Part shown: one piece after another, positions 33,010 through 42,826 of the stretch
Numbering within the stretch: the stretch's first letter is position 1
Layout of the letters: each line of letters begins with the position of its first letter
IMG/VR virus record: IMGVR_UViG_3300005747_000223
Location: 1 to 50,201 of that record
DNA length: 50,201 nucleotides
From: a virus
Reading direction: 5' to 3' (one strand)
Translations under genes and position numbers: made by a program
The notes under the pieces: model-generated
What the model was told of the DNA's origin: nothing
Database searches by the model: none
What the model saw: the letters and a program-made list of their open reading frames with translations, nothing else

Positions 33010-36000
33010 ATGCCAACTAGTATGATTCCAGCAACAAGCGAATTTTGGAGTTCAGATCCAGTATATCAGCAAACATCTCCTATAGAAAAGGTAGCCGGCT
33101 TAGGAATGAATATAGGTCTTCTTGGTGGAGGTTTATATTTAGCTAAAAATATAAGAATTGGAGAAAAGCAAGAAAGAACACTTTTGGATCATGTTCAGAA
33201 TGTAGTTAGAAGAACTGGATATGCTTCTCCTTTTTCCTTATTAAACACTTTTAGAAGTGCAGAGTTTCTTTCTCCTTTTGTAACCACTGGCTCGCTCCAG
33301 TTAGGATTGCAAAATTCAGTAATCGATCCTGCTAAAAAAGTAGTTCAATATAAATATGAAAATAGATTTTTAGCAGAAAGAACTACAAGAGAAGGATTGC
33401 TAAGGGGTTTTCCTGAGCTAGAAGCATTAGGAAAACAATCTGCAACTTACGATTTAGGTTTCAATCATTCTAATTTAGAATTAATTTTTGAATCAGATCC
33501 TAAAACTAATGCTGGTTCTTTATATATAAATAATTTAAAAAGCAGCGATGCGCCTCAGTTAGTTTCAGACAAAGTTTCTTTAATGGAACAAAGATCTACT
33601 GAAATAACTGCAGAAGGTATTCAGCCTAAATCTAAAATAAATCCTGCTCAAAAAGCAATACTTCAAGCTCAAGGCTACATAGACGATTTAGAAATTAGAG
33701 CTACTGGAGAGGGTACAACTGCTGATAGCTTATTAGAAAAGTTTGGGACTGCAAGAGACATTGAAGGCAATGTAGAAAAGAAAAGATTCAGCTTTATTAA
33801 AACTCCAGGATTAGATAAAGATGGATTGACTTTTACAAGAGCATTTCCTGCTTATGGGATGGAAAGAATCAAAAGACTTTTGGGGGGAGTTTTTGATCAG
33901 GTTCCAGTTTTTGGAAAAGCAGCAGAAAAGTTTGACAAGGTGTATGGTCTTGGAGAAATCAGATCAGGCACTGCTTCTAAAATGTTTGCTCGATATGGGA
34001 TTAGAGCTGCAGCCTTAGGAGCTACAGCTTTAGGAATCGAACAGTTAGATTATTATCGAAGAAACTTAGGTTTGCCTGGAGATGTTGGTGTTTCAGGTAT
34101 ATTTGCTTTAGCGGGAGCGGGAGCAGCTAAAAAAGCTTTTTCTAGCCTGACTGCTCCAAAGGCAGGAGCGCTAGGAGTTGGTTTATTTGCAGCACAGATG
34201 GTGCTGCCGGGTTTCGAGCAAGGCTTTATGCCTGGAATAGCTACGACTGCAGTAAACTTAGATGTAGCAACAACTGCTTTAGGCGAATTGACTTTTATGA
34301 ACTCTTACAGGAGAACAGTTGAAGGATTGCTTCCTGGTTTTAGTAGTTTTGAAATGAGTATTTTTGCTGGAGCAACTTTAGCAGGAGTTTCTGGAATGGG
34401 TTCGGATCCTATTTCAGCAAAGATATTCAGAAGATTAAACAATGATCAAAAAAGAAAGCTTTTTGGAGATAAGACTAATTTAGTTGCAGATACAGAAGTT
34501 CCATTTAGTAGAAAAAGATTTCAGCAAATTGGCTTCCATAATATGACGGAAGGAAAATTTCTAACAGAAGCTGCACAAGATTTATTTGGCGATAGCTTTT
34601 CAAATGTAAAGTATTCTATCAGTCCAGAAGTTCAAGCTCCTAAATTTGCTGATAATAGAAATGTTTACAATAACTTTTTCAGTACGGCTAAATCTATTGG
34701 TGGTGCTGACGCAATAGATGTTTTAGAAAAAGAACTCTTTGAACAGTACAATGCCGCTCTAGAAAAAAGACAACAAGTATACAGCGTAGAGAATCCTTTA
34801 AATACTAGCTATTATCGAAGGGTAGATGAAATAGAAAGAGCTGCGGCTGAGTCTGGTAAAGTTAGAACCGTTTTTGAAAGTATTAAAAATAAGCTAACTC
34901 ATGCTTTCTTTGGAGCATCTTTTGAAGGTAGTCAAGTAATAGATGATGCTATGACTAGTGGCAGGAAAAATCTTTTAAAAAGATTTCCTGCTTTATTCCT
35001 TGCTGGAGCGTTAGGTCACAGTTTAGTTTCAGGTAGCTTGCTTGGCAGTATGCAAACTGCTGATGAAAAAGCAGCTATATATTCAGGTAAAGAGTTAGTA
35101 GCAGTAAAAAGAGGTCGTTGGTGGGAAGGTGGAGGTACGCCATTTGCTGGTAGAGACACAATGTACTACCGGCCCCATGCTTACGTTCAATACATGAATA
35201 GGGTCGATGAAGTTGGAGTATGGGGTCCAGATGAAGACGACATCTCTCCTATTGGAAAGTTTATTCTTAAAAACTTCACTTATGAAATGGAGAAAAGAAA
35301 TTATTACAATAGGCCTTTTCCAGTAACAGCTGGAGCTTTTGAAGATATACCTGTTATTGGGAATATATTAGCAGCTACCGTAGGTCAGTTAATTAAACCA
35401 ACAAGACTGATGCATGTAAATGATTTTATGAGAGTTGGGCCAGACGGAAACGTAGAATACAAAACTCAAAATGAAATAGATAGACCTGCTTACAATTTAG
35501 GTGGAAGTTCACATGGAGCTCCAGTTAGCCCTTTTGAAACAGGAAAAGTTTTAACAAATCTACAGTATCAATTTAGAGAATTAGAAGGTCTTACTGGTTG
35601 GGCAAAAAATATGTTTCAGAAGGCTTCAACTGGTGCAGAAACATTTGGACTTGATGCTCCAGTTATGCAGTCTGCTAATGCCATGGCGTCTTTAAATCAA
35701 AAGTTTTGGGACATGGAGCTCGGTGGCGGTCTTTTACTTTCCGAACCAATTAGACGTTTTCTTCCAAAAGACAGATCACAAATAGTCAACTACAATCCAA
35801 TTCAAAATCAAATGCCCTCTTGGTTGCCTGAAAGATTCCATTATGGAGATCCTTACTCTAAAGTAAAATCTGGAACCGTAAGAATGCCCGGAGAAAGTTA
35901 TGCTAGTTTACATCCAGAACTTAAAGGCGTAGATCCTGAAAAATATCCAGACATTTATAAATATAAAATATTAGCTGATGTTGCTCCCACTTCAAAAGAG

Positions 36001-37188
36001 TTTAGGCAAGTAAGAGAATCAATGTATAAAAGACGTGCGCAAGGCACTCTTTCCAATAAAGAAATTCAGTTAATAGATCAAGCAGATAAGCTTTTAAATG
36101 AAAAAATAAGTTATCAGAATTTCAATGTAGATCCAAATGCTTACAATATACCTGTAGCCTCTGCAGTTAGTAGAACTCTATATGGCGGTGGAATAGATAT
36201 ATTGAAAGATACTATAGCTCCTATAGAGTATATGATTCCAATGGGTTTTAGACCCACTCAGAAGCTCATAAACTACAGCAACCCAATCGATCAATACGAA
36301 TACCAAAGACTGTATGGAACTATGTTTTCATTCTGGGACAAACCAATTAGAGATTGGTTTAGGCCAGCTTTTTATTCAGCTGCTCATGCTATGGGTTACG
36401 ATGGAACTCCTCAGTATAGAGAAAATGCTAATTCAGTAAACGAATATTTTGATAAACTACAGTTCTATAAAGAGATGCAGTTGGCTCAAAATGCAGAAAA
36501 TACATATCAAAAGAATTTACATTTAAGAAATGCAGGAAGAACTAGATATGGTATAAATCCAAATGCAAATGCAATGGCGATTTATCAAAGTTTACCTGAA
36601 GGGGAAAAAGAATTTTTTGACTCTTTTGCGGCTGCAACTGGCGGAGATAGAAAGAAAATACTTTCAATGATGCCTGAAGACCAAGTTAATCTTTATCAAA
36701 ACATTTACAGTAGAATAGATTCTGGAGACAGAAGTCTTTATCCTGGTGGAAATACAAAAGTAGACGAACAATACTTAGCTCAAAAGTTTTACGAATTGGA
36801 TGAATATTTTCAAGACAAAGCCCTGCCAGAACAAGATTGGATTGGATGGCATGAAGATGCTAATTTAGATGATATTAAAGTTAGATATGTAGAAGATTTA
36901 GGAATGGATCTTTACGATGTAGATATGTATAACAGCAAGTTGAGAGCTCAAAAAAGAAGAGGTTATCTTGAAGGTGCAGAGCAAGCTTTAATGCAAGGTC
37001 AAAGTGTTCCAGGGATAAGCTCAATACAGAACTATATTAGAAATGCTGTAAATTTAGAAGATCAAAGATATTCTGCTATAACTAATGTAAATATAATGTC
37101 ATTTGGTGAACAAAATAGAAGTTATTTTGAAGTTAACGATGACAGAAGATATGAAATGATAAGGATGATGCAAAATGGCTACGAATAA
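33010..37188 (+). CDS. Giant tail/virion protein in the tape-measure position, 1392 aa
   Basis: Directly after the chaperones, where a tape measure protein normally lies. It has hydrophobic glycine/alanine-rich segments at about 327-401 (RAAALGATALGIEQL, GIFALAGAGAAKKAF, ALGVGLFAAQMVLPGF) and 655-682 (ALFLAGALGHSLVSGSLLG), and a distinctive block at 702-722 (RGRWWEGGGTPFAGRDTMYY). The last third is polar and aromatic-rich (EQDWIGWHEDANLDD). It is much less repetitive and coiled than usual tape measures. It may span the tail tube and be injected. GAGGAG precedes its ATG, and its end overlaps the polymerase-like gene by 14 nt. Confidence 0.6.
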   Translation: MPTSMIPATSEFWSSDPVYQQTSPIEKVAGLGMNIGLLGGGLYLAKNIRIGEKQERTLLDHVQNVVRRTGYASPFSLLNTFRSAEFLSPFVTTGSLQLGLQNSVIDPAKKVVQYKYENRFLAERTTREGLLRGFPELEALGKQSATYDLGFNHSNLELIFESDPKTNAGSLYINNLKSSDAPQLVSDKVSLMEQRSTEITAEGIQPKSKINPAQKAILQAQGYIDDLEIRATGEGTTADSLLEKFGTARDIEGNVEKKRFSFIKTPGLDKDGLTFTRAFPAYGMERIKRLLGGVFDQVPVFGKAAEKFDKVYGLGEIRSGTASKMFARYGIRAAALGATALGIEQLDYYRRNLGLPGDVGVSGIFALAGAGAAKKAFSSLTAPKAGALGVGLFAAQMVLPGFEQGFMPGIATTAVNLDVATTALGELTFMNSYRRTVEGLLPGFSSFEMSIFAGATLAGVSGMGSDPISAKIFRRLNNDQKRKLFGDKTNLVADTEVPFSRKRFQQIGFHNMTEGKFLTEAAQDLFGDSFSNVKYSISPEVQAPKFADNRNVYNNFFSTAKSIGGADAIDVLEKELFEQYNAALEKRQQVYSVENPLNTSYYRRVDEIERAAAESGKVRTVFESIKNKLTHAFFGASFEGSQVIDDAMTSGRKNLLKRFPALFLAGALGHSLVSGSLLGSMQTADEKAAIYSGKELVAVKRGRWWEGGGTPFAGRDTMYYRPHAYVQYMNRVDEVGVWGPDEDDISPIGKFILKNFTYEMEKRNYYNRPFPVTAGAFEDIPVIGNILAATVGQLIKPTRLMHVNDFMRVGPDGNVEYKTQNEIDRPAYNLGGSSHGAPVSPFETGKVLTNLQYQFRELEGLTGWAKNMFQKASTGAETFGLDAPVMQSANAMASLNQKFWDMELGGGLLLSEPIRRFLPKDRSQIVNYNPIQNQMPSWLPERFHYGDPYSKVKSGTVRMPGESYASLHPELKGVDPEKYPDIYKYKILADVAPTSKEFRQVRESMYKRRAQGTLSNKEIQLIDQADKLLNEKISYQNFNVDPNAYNIPVASAVSRTLYGGGIDILKDTIAPIEYMIPMGFRPTQKLINYSNPIDQYEYQRLYGTMFSFWDKPIRDWFRPAFYSAAHAMGYDGTPQYRENANSVNEYFDKLQFYKEMQLAQNAENTYQKNLHLRNAGRTRYGINPNANAMAIYQSLPEGEKEFFDSFAAATGGDRKKILSMMPEDQVNLYQNIYSRIDSGDRSLYPGGNTKVDEQYLAQKFYELDEYFQDKALPEQDWIGWHEDANLDDIKVRYVEDLGMDLYDVDMYNSKLRAQKRRGYLEGAEQALMQGQSVPGISSIQNYIRNAVNLEDQRYSAITNVNIMSFGEQNRSYFEVNDDRRYEMIRMMQNGYE

Positions 37189-40100
37189 ATTCCCATTAAT
37201 TTATAACGCTTACGATGAAAATCAAAGAGAAAACTACACTACTAGCAACCCCTTAGGTCTTGCTAAGAGTATTGGTGGAGTTGCTGCAATTGGTGCACCT
37301 ATTCTTGCAGCAGGTATGAGTATAAATAAAAGAATGGCTTCAAACGAATTCAAAACTATTGCTGGTTTAAAATCAAATGCCTTAAATGATGCTTCTGCAA
37401 AAGTAGGAGATTCTTTACGTCATGCTCAAAACGCTCAGAACAAACTAAGACAAATTAAGCAAGAAGAATTTAAAAAAAGAATGTTTGATGGAAGATTGGT
37501 TGATGAAATTGGAGAAGCAAGTGAAAAGGGAAGAAGAGCTATTCTTAATGGTTTGCTTGAAGCTTTAAATGAAACAAATATAGATGCAGAAGGCGCTGGA
37601 GTTTTTAAGCAAAGAATTCAAAATTTAGTTCAATCTGAATTTGTGGAAATTGATGCACAAAACAAACAATTACTTAAAGAGACTTTTAGTACTTTGAAAA
37701 ATTCAAATCCTGATCTTTTTGGGAGAATGAAAAGTAATGTTAATTTTTATAAAAATGTTCAAGATAGTTTGGCTGCTCCGCTTCAGTTTTCTGGACAGTT
37801 AGGAAATGCTGGTTTTAATAAAGCAGATATGAAAAACTTTGGCGCGGTTGCAAACAACAGGATGGCAAAAATTAGAGATGTATTTGCAGAAACTAATTTA
37901 AAAGTAGAAAGCGTACTTATTAACGAAAGGCTAGGTAACATAAACGCAAATGCTTTGTACGCTAGAGTAACTGACAAAAGGGGAATGCTTACCAACTTCA
38001 TACCAGTGGATATAAGCAATGTAAAGAATGCAATTGGTGCTTCAATAATAAGAATGGGACACGGACAGCAATCTTATGTAATGCCTATGGCTATTGGAAA
38101 AGGAGCGCAAGTTCAAAAAGAATATTTAAATGCAGGAAAAAGTTTTACTGCTAAAGATATTGAAAATTCTTTAAGCGGTAAAATGAAAAGCCAACCTTTT
38201 ATGCATGCAGAAGATTTTATAATTCAACAGATAGAATCAATTAAAGAAAAGTCAGGAGGGGTATTTAGAAATTCAGATTTTAAAATTTTAAATGAAGATT
38301 TAAGAGGTATATCTGAGAACATAAATAGAACTTTCAGAACAGATGAATTTAGTAAAATATCTCAACAGCGAGTCAGATCCATAGGATCTTCTATAGGATT
38401 TGTTTTAGATGGACTTTCTTCAGCGGATAGAAGAGAGTTTTCTGCAAATGTTATTGCTTCTCAAGCTGACATGGGGCTTATGACTGGTCATTCTAATTTG
38501 CAAATTTCAAATATGAATAATTTCAATATGGTAAATTTAGTTATGACAGACGGAATGGAAATTAAAATGGCTAACACTTTTGCAAGTGGAGCAAAAGGAT
38601 TTACTTTTAGAGGTGTTGGTCTTGAAAATACTTTCCATTTAGGTGGGATTGCCATGAGCGATATAACTCATTCAATATTACCTTTAACTGCTAGACCTAA
38701 ACAGTTTTTTAATAATGATAACTTTTTTGCTAATAAAGTTGGTGCTGGAACAAATCCCTTAGACGTTAGAAAAGGAAGATCTTTGATGCTTCTTGATATG
38801 AAAGGATTAAGCAGGCTGGGTCTTTCTGAAGGGGAGGCTTATCTAAGTAAGGGTATGGTAACTAAAAAGATTTTTCCAAAAACTGTAATCGATCCACACA
38901 GTATGGGATATGCAGGGACTGACCTACTAAATGAATTAGTAAGGAGAACAAATCAAGGGCTTCCCGATTTAGTGATTGGGCAAGGTGAAGTATTTAAATA
39001 TGGTAAAGAAGTAATTGGGATTGGAGATGTTAGAGGAAACACTAGTGGTCTTAAAGCAACAAAGTTTTTTAATACTGTTGGAGATTTTTTTAGAAAGTAT
39101 GGAGCTGCAGGAACTGGAGCGTTACCATTAGGAAAGCTTGACAGTAAAAATGCAGAAGTTCCTTTCTTTAGAGGAATGGAAAGAGTTCAATTAGGAATAG
39201 TAGACAGGACTACTGAAACTGGAGCAGATCAATATAAAATTGTCGGTATGGCTGATCTTGTTGATGAAAGTCCTAAAATATTTGCTGAAGAAGCAAAGAC
39301 AACAGTAAAAAACTTAAAAGATTCGAATGCTATAGATAGGCTTTTTAATAAGCGGTATGGAGATATTGGGTTTGGTAAATTGAATATTCAAAATATAGTT
39401 TCAAGTGGAGGAAAAGTTGGAGACATGGCTTCGACCGTAGGAGCAACAGAAGGAGCTATGCTTAAAAAAGCTCACTATTATCATGCTAGACAAATGGCTA
39501 GTGCTGCAGAAGTATTTGCAGGAAGTAGAGGTATGGATACAGAAGCTTCTGCTAGAAGTATTTTAAAGCGAGCAGAAGACATAAGACTCGAAGGAGCAAA
39601 AGCTGCTGGAGTTACTACTTTCAAAGACATTCAATCAGTAAAGCAACAGCAAAAATTATACACTAGTTCTTTTGTTCAGTCTGTAAGCGAATTCATGGGA
39701 AGTAAAGAATTTACTCAAGCTGGAGGAGCAGTAACGTCTGAAGAGCTGGGAAGAACATTTGGAGGCTTCTTTGCAACCTTTAGCGGCAAGGAGGAAAAAT
39801 TTAGCTCTATGACAAGCAACGAAGTAATGAGTATTCTTAAAAAGAACGTCAAAGGAGATAGTGATTTTTTCAAAAGCGTAGATAAAGAAATTCAAAAAGG
39901 CCTGGCTGTGTCTTTGTCTAGTCTAAGACCCGGTCCAGATTTAGCAACTTATAGAGCTAACCAGGCTTCGATGGAAGCACGATTGTTCAATTTTCTAGGA
40001 ATGAAGTTAACTAAAGTTGGAGGATTGAATGCAAATGAAACTTCTGATTTTTTATTTTCTTTAATGTCAAGAAAAAGTGATGCTGGAAACGAATTGATTG

Positions 40101-42826
40101 CTTTAAAAGAATACTTGCAGTTTCACGACTATGCTAAAAGTCAAGAATCTATCTTTGATGCCAAAATGTACAGAGATATGGAGAAAGTATCTTTGCAAGA
40201 TTTTACTGCATTGAAAGATGAAAAAATGGATGAATTTTTAAAGTCAAGGAAGTCTGGTTTCTTACTTGAGTTTGGAGAAGGAACTTCAGCTTCGAAAGCT
40301 TTAAATAAAGTTTTTAAAGGCAAGGGATCTATGTATATTCCAGCTGGAGCCGAATTTATGGAAGCTATTGGTGCCTCAGGAACTGAAATGATGAAAAAAG
40401 AAGGAACCGTAAGGCTGCCTGGTGAATATAAAGCTCAGATGAGACACTTTGCTAGTAATCTTTCAGAGTTTATTAATCCTTCAGAGATGTCGATGGACCG
40501 TACCAGGAAAGCAGAAGTACATGTTAGAAATTTTGAAAAGAAGATGGCTGAAATATCTTCTTCAAGTTTTATTAATGTTATGAAAGGAAAAATGAAAGGA
40601 TCTGCTTCTTTAAGATCTGCTGGTATTACTTTAGACCCATTGGAACCTATGAGCGGTGATAAAACTGGTGCTTACTATGGAGCAAGTACTGCAAAAGAAA
40701 TTGCAAGAAGAGGTACTGATGTAGCTAGTGATATTAAACCGAGTTTAGATTTAACTAAAGCAGAAAGAACAAAAATGAATAAAATTGCAAGTATAGCTAT
40801 GGGAAAAAGAGGAGGAGGCCAAGTAGCATTTGTTGAAACACAAGGCTTTCTTGCAACTATGAATGATTTTATGGAAGGTGCTAAGACTGAATATCTTGCT
40901 GATGATATGGATGAAGCCAGCGGTAAAAAATTTAAATCTCTCAAAGGTAAGCAAAGGTATGCATTGAGAAAAGCTAAAGAAGATGCTGCTAAAAAATTTG
41001 AATCATTCTTTTTAGGTTCCTATGAAAGTTATGCTAAAAATAAATACACTGAAAGCTTAACAGGAATTGTTTCGCGGCATCCAATTTTATCAAGTGGACA
41101 TGTTCAAACAAGTACTCTTTTGAGATTTACTCCTGAAACTATGGGAGATGTAAATGATAAATATATTCAAAACTTAATGCAAAGTGGTGGGGATGATTTT
41201 CATGGTACTGGAGGAATCATGGATCGACTCCAAAAAGCTTTCAAAGATGATAACATTCTTTTAAATAAAAAAGGATATTTTAGTTTTGAAAAAATTGCAA
41301 ATATAGCTGCAAAAGGTTTAAATAAAGAACAAAAAGCTGCCCTAAAAGGGACTTCTCAAGAGCGTAAAGGTTTATTTACTTATATGGCTGAAAATATAGG
41401 CCGCTTTCAAGAAGGAGAAGGTGCTGGTAGAATATTCTTCCCAGATATGGAAATAGATGTTCACTACGGTCAAGATAAAGTAAAACGAATTAATCTTTCT
41501 TTAGCTTCCGCTGCTATTGGTGATATGGATGGTGACTTGTTTCAATTAATTATGCCATCTCAAAGAGCAGCCAAAACTTTAAATGAAAGACTAATGAATA
41601 AAGCAAGTCAAGAAGTGATGGCAGATGAAATGCTATATAGATCTAGTTTGAGATTGCTTTTTGATGAAGCTGGAACGGGTATAAATAATTTAGCTGCTAG
41701 TTTAGGCGGCGCGTCTGATCTTCCTAAGAATTTTTTAAAAGATGTGGCTATGAAAGAAATCATAGGAAAAGACGTAGGAAGAATTGATGTCGCTTTAGAT
41801 AGAATTAGAATGGGAATGGTAAATATGGACTTCAGTAAAGAGCAATTGAGAAGTGTTCAGACCGGGCTTTCTATACTTACTGTCCTTGAAGAAGTTGGTA
41901 CTATTAAAGGTAAAAAGCTTCCAATTGCAGTTGAACTTGGCAAATACATTACTGAAGCTGCCAATATTGCAGTAAATGAAGGTGATGTATCTAAGCTAAG
42001 AAATATTACTACGAATTTTGCATACAAAGGTGTAGACTTGCAAGAGCTGTTAAATCCAAAAGGATTAGACTTAAGTGGACTTGCTGATAAAGGCACAAGA
42101 AATGCTATTGAAAATGCCTATAAAAGTATGGGGAATTCTTTAGGAGACTTAGAGGAAGTATTTGAAATGATTGGGAAGGGAGCAACTTATTCTAAAAATA
42201 TTGGAGCAGACTATGCTAAAACTAAAGGAGGTTTTCAAAGAGCTGCTAGTAATCAAAGAGAATCAAGAATAAACTTGCAGGGGTACTTAGCTGCAGCAAA
42301 TGAAAATAATATTGCTAGAATGGCTGGACGAGGGCAAGACGATGTTTTCAGAGAAACAGCAAGAGTAATTGAACAAACTCAAGGCGCAATACAAAGATTA
42401 AGAAATGTTGCAGATAAAAGAATGCTTGGTCCAGCAATCGCAGGAATTGCAGGCGCACTTGGTCTTGCAGGGATACTTGGTTCCAGTGGTTCAAATCCAG
42501 AGCCACTACTTATGCCGGGAGAAGTTACAGATGGAGCTCTTGGTGAAAAAATTGCAGCAGGGCAATTATTTGATATGAGAGGTGCATCAATGGATCATTC
42601 GAATTATATTGCTGATAATACTATGAATGAAAGACCAATTTTAACTGGAGAAACTAGAGTAAATAGGAATTCAGGGTATATAATAAATGGAGAACTTCCT
42701 AATAGTTCTGCAATGCATAGAGTTCAAGAAATAATGAACTCTATTGGCGGGACATCTAATTTTGTAGTGAATGACACTAGAGGTCCTATTAGTATGAATT
42801 TTGTAAGTAAATATATGGGTGAATAA
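37175..42826 (+). CDS. Candidate virion-packaged single-chain RNA polymerase (double-psi beta-barrel type), 1883 aa
   Basis: Residues 1446-1463 (AAIGDMDGDLFQLIMPSQ) align with the catalytic NADFDGDQMAVHVP loop of the multisubunit-type polymerase beta' chain: three metal-binding aspartates D1450, D1452 and D1454, then a conserved Pro and a helix ending NERLM where beta' has EARALM. Upstream, SRHPILSSGH (1300-1309) resembles NRAPTLHRLG. Earlier, SEGEAYLSKGMV (551-562) and YGKEVIGIGDVRGN with GLKATK (609-630) resemble the beta-subunit barrel with its two lysines (K611 and K627 are candidates). Hydrophobic segments lie near the N-terminus (about 26-50) and at about 1750-1772. It sits between the tape-measure-position gene and the hub gene, so it is probably a virion protein that enters the cell, like the crAss-like phage gp66 polymerase. 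No search was run. The alternative is an unrelated structural protein with a chance DxDGD. Confidence 0.65.
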   Translation: MATNKFPLIYNAYDENQRENYTTSNPLGLAKSIGGVAAIGAPILAAGMSINKRMASNEFKTIAGLKSNALNDASAKVGDSLRHAQNAQNKLRQIKQEEFKKRMFDGRLVDEIGEASEKGRRAILNGLLEALNETNIDAEGAGVFKQRIQNLVQSEFVEIDAQNKQLLKETFSTLKNSNPDLFGRMKSNVNFYKNVQDSLAAPLQFSGQLGNAGFNKADMKNFGAVANNRMAKIRDVFAETNLKVESVLINERLGNINANALYARVTDKRGMLTNFIPVDISNVKNAIGASIIRMGHGQQSYVMPMAIGKGAQVQKEYLNAGKSFTAKDIENSLSGKMKSQPFMHAEDFIIQQIESIKEKSGGVFRNSDFKILNEDLRGISENINRTFRTDEFSKISQQRVRSIGSSIGFVLDGLSSADRREFSANVIASQADMGLMTGHSNLQISNMNNFNMVNLVMTDGMEIKMANTFASGAKGFTFRGVGLENTFHLGGIAMSDITHSILPLTARPKQFFNNDNFFANKVGAGTNPLDVRKGRSLMLLDMKGLSRLGLSEGEAYLSKGMVTKKIFPKTVIDPHSMGYAGTDLLNELVRRTNQGLPDLVIGQGEVFKYGKEVIGIGDVRGNTSGLKATKFFNTVGDFFRKYGAAGTGALPLGKLDSKNAEVPFFRGMERVQLGIVDRTTETGADQYKIVGMADLVDESPKIFAEEAKTTVKNLKDSNAIDRLFNKRYGDIGFGKLNIQNIVSSGGKVGDMASTVGATEGAMLKKAHYYHARQMASAAEVFAGSRGMDTEASARSILKRAEDIRLEGAKAAGVTTFKDIQSVKQQQKLYTSSFVQSVSEFMGSKEFTQAGGAVTSEELGRTFGGFFATFSGKEEKFSSMTSNEVMSILKKNVKGDSDFFKSVDKEIQKGLAVSLSSLRPGPDLATYRANQASMEARLFNFLGMKLTKVGGLNANETSDFLFSLMSRKSDAGNELIALKEYLQFHDYAKSQESIFDAKMYRDMEKVSLQDFTALKDEKMDEFLKSRKSGFLLEFGEGTSASKALNKVFKGKGSMYIPAGAEFMEAIGASGTEMMKKEGTVRLPGEYKAQMRHFASNLSEFINPSEMSMDRTRKAEVHVRNFEKKMAEISSSSFINVMKGKMKGSASLRSAGITLDPLEPMSGDKTGAYYGASTAKEIARRGTDVASDIKPSLDLTKAERTKMNKIASIAMGKRGGGQVAFVETQGFLATMNDFMEGAKTEYLADDMDEASGKKFKSLKGKQRYALRKAKEDAAKKFESFFLGSYESYAKNKYTESLTGIVSRHPILSSGHVQTSTLLRFTPETMGDVNDKYIQNLMQSGGDDFHGTGGIMDRLQKAFKDDNILLNKKGYFSFEKIANIAAKGLNKEQKAALKGTSQERKGLFTYMAENIGRFQEGEGAGRIFFPDMEIDVHYGQDKVKRINLSLASAAIGDMDGDLFQLIMPSQRAAKTLNERLMNKASQEVMADEMLYRSSLRLLFDEAGTGINNLAASLGGASDLPKNFLKDVAMKEIIGKDVGRIDVALDRIRMGMVNMDFSKEQLRSVQTGLSILTVLEEVGTIKGKKLPIAVELGKYITEAANIAVNEGDVSKLRNITTNFAYKGVDLQELLNPKGLDLSGLADKGTRNAIENAYKSMGNSLGDLEEVFEMIGKGATYSKNIGADYAKTKGGFQRAASNQRESRINLQGYLAAANENNIARMAGRGQDDVFRETARVIEQTQGAIQRLRNVADKRMLGPAIAGIAGALGLAGILGSSGSNPEPLLMPGEVTDGALGEKIAAGQLFDMRGASMDHSNYIADNTMNERPILTGETRVNRNSGYIINGELPNSSAMHRVQEIMNSIGGTSNFVVNDTRGPISMNFVSKYMGE

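Noticed and set aside
41522-41536. EF-hand or dockerin-type calcium loop at DMDGD
   Set aside because: The glycine and spacing required after the third acidic residue are missing (DMDGDL), and the surrounding pattern and upstream SRHPIL block fit a polymerase barrel better.
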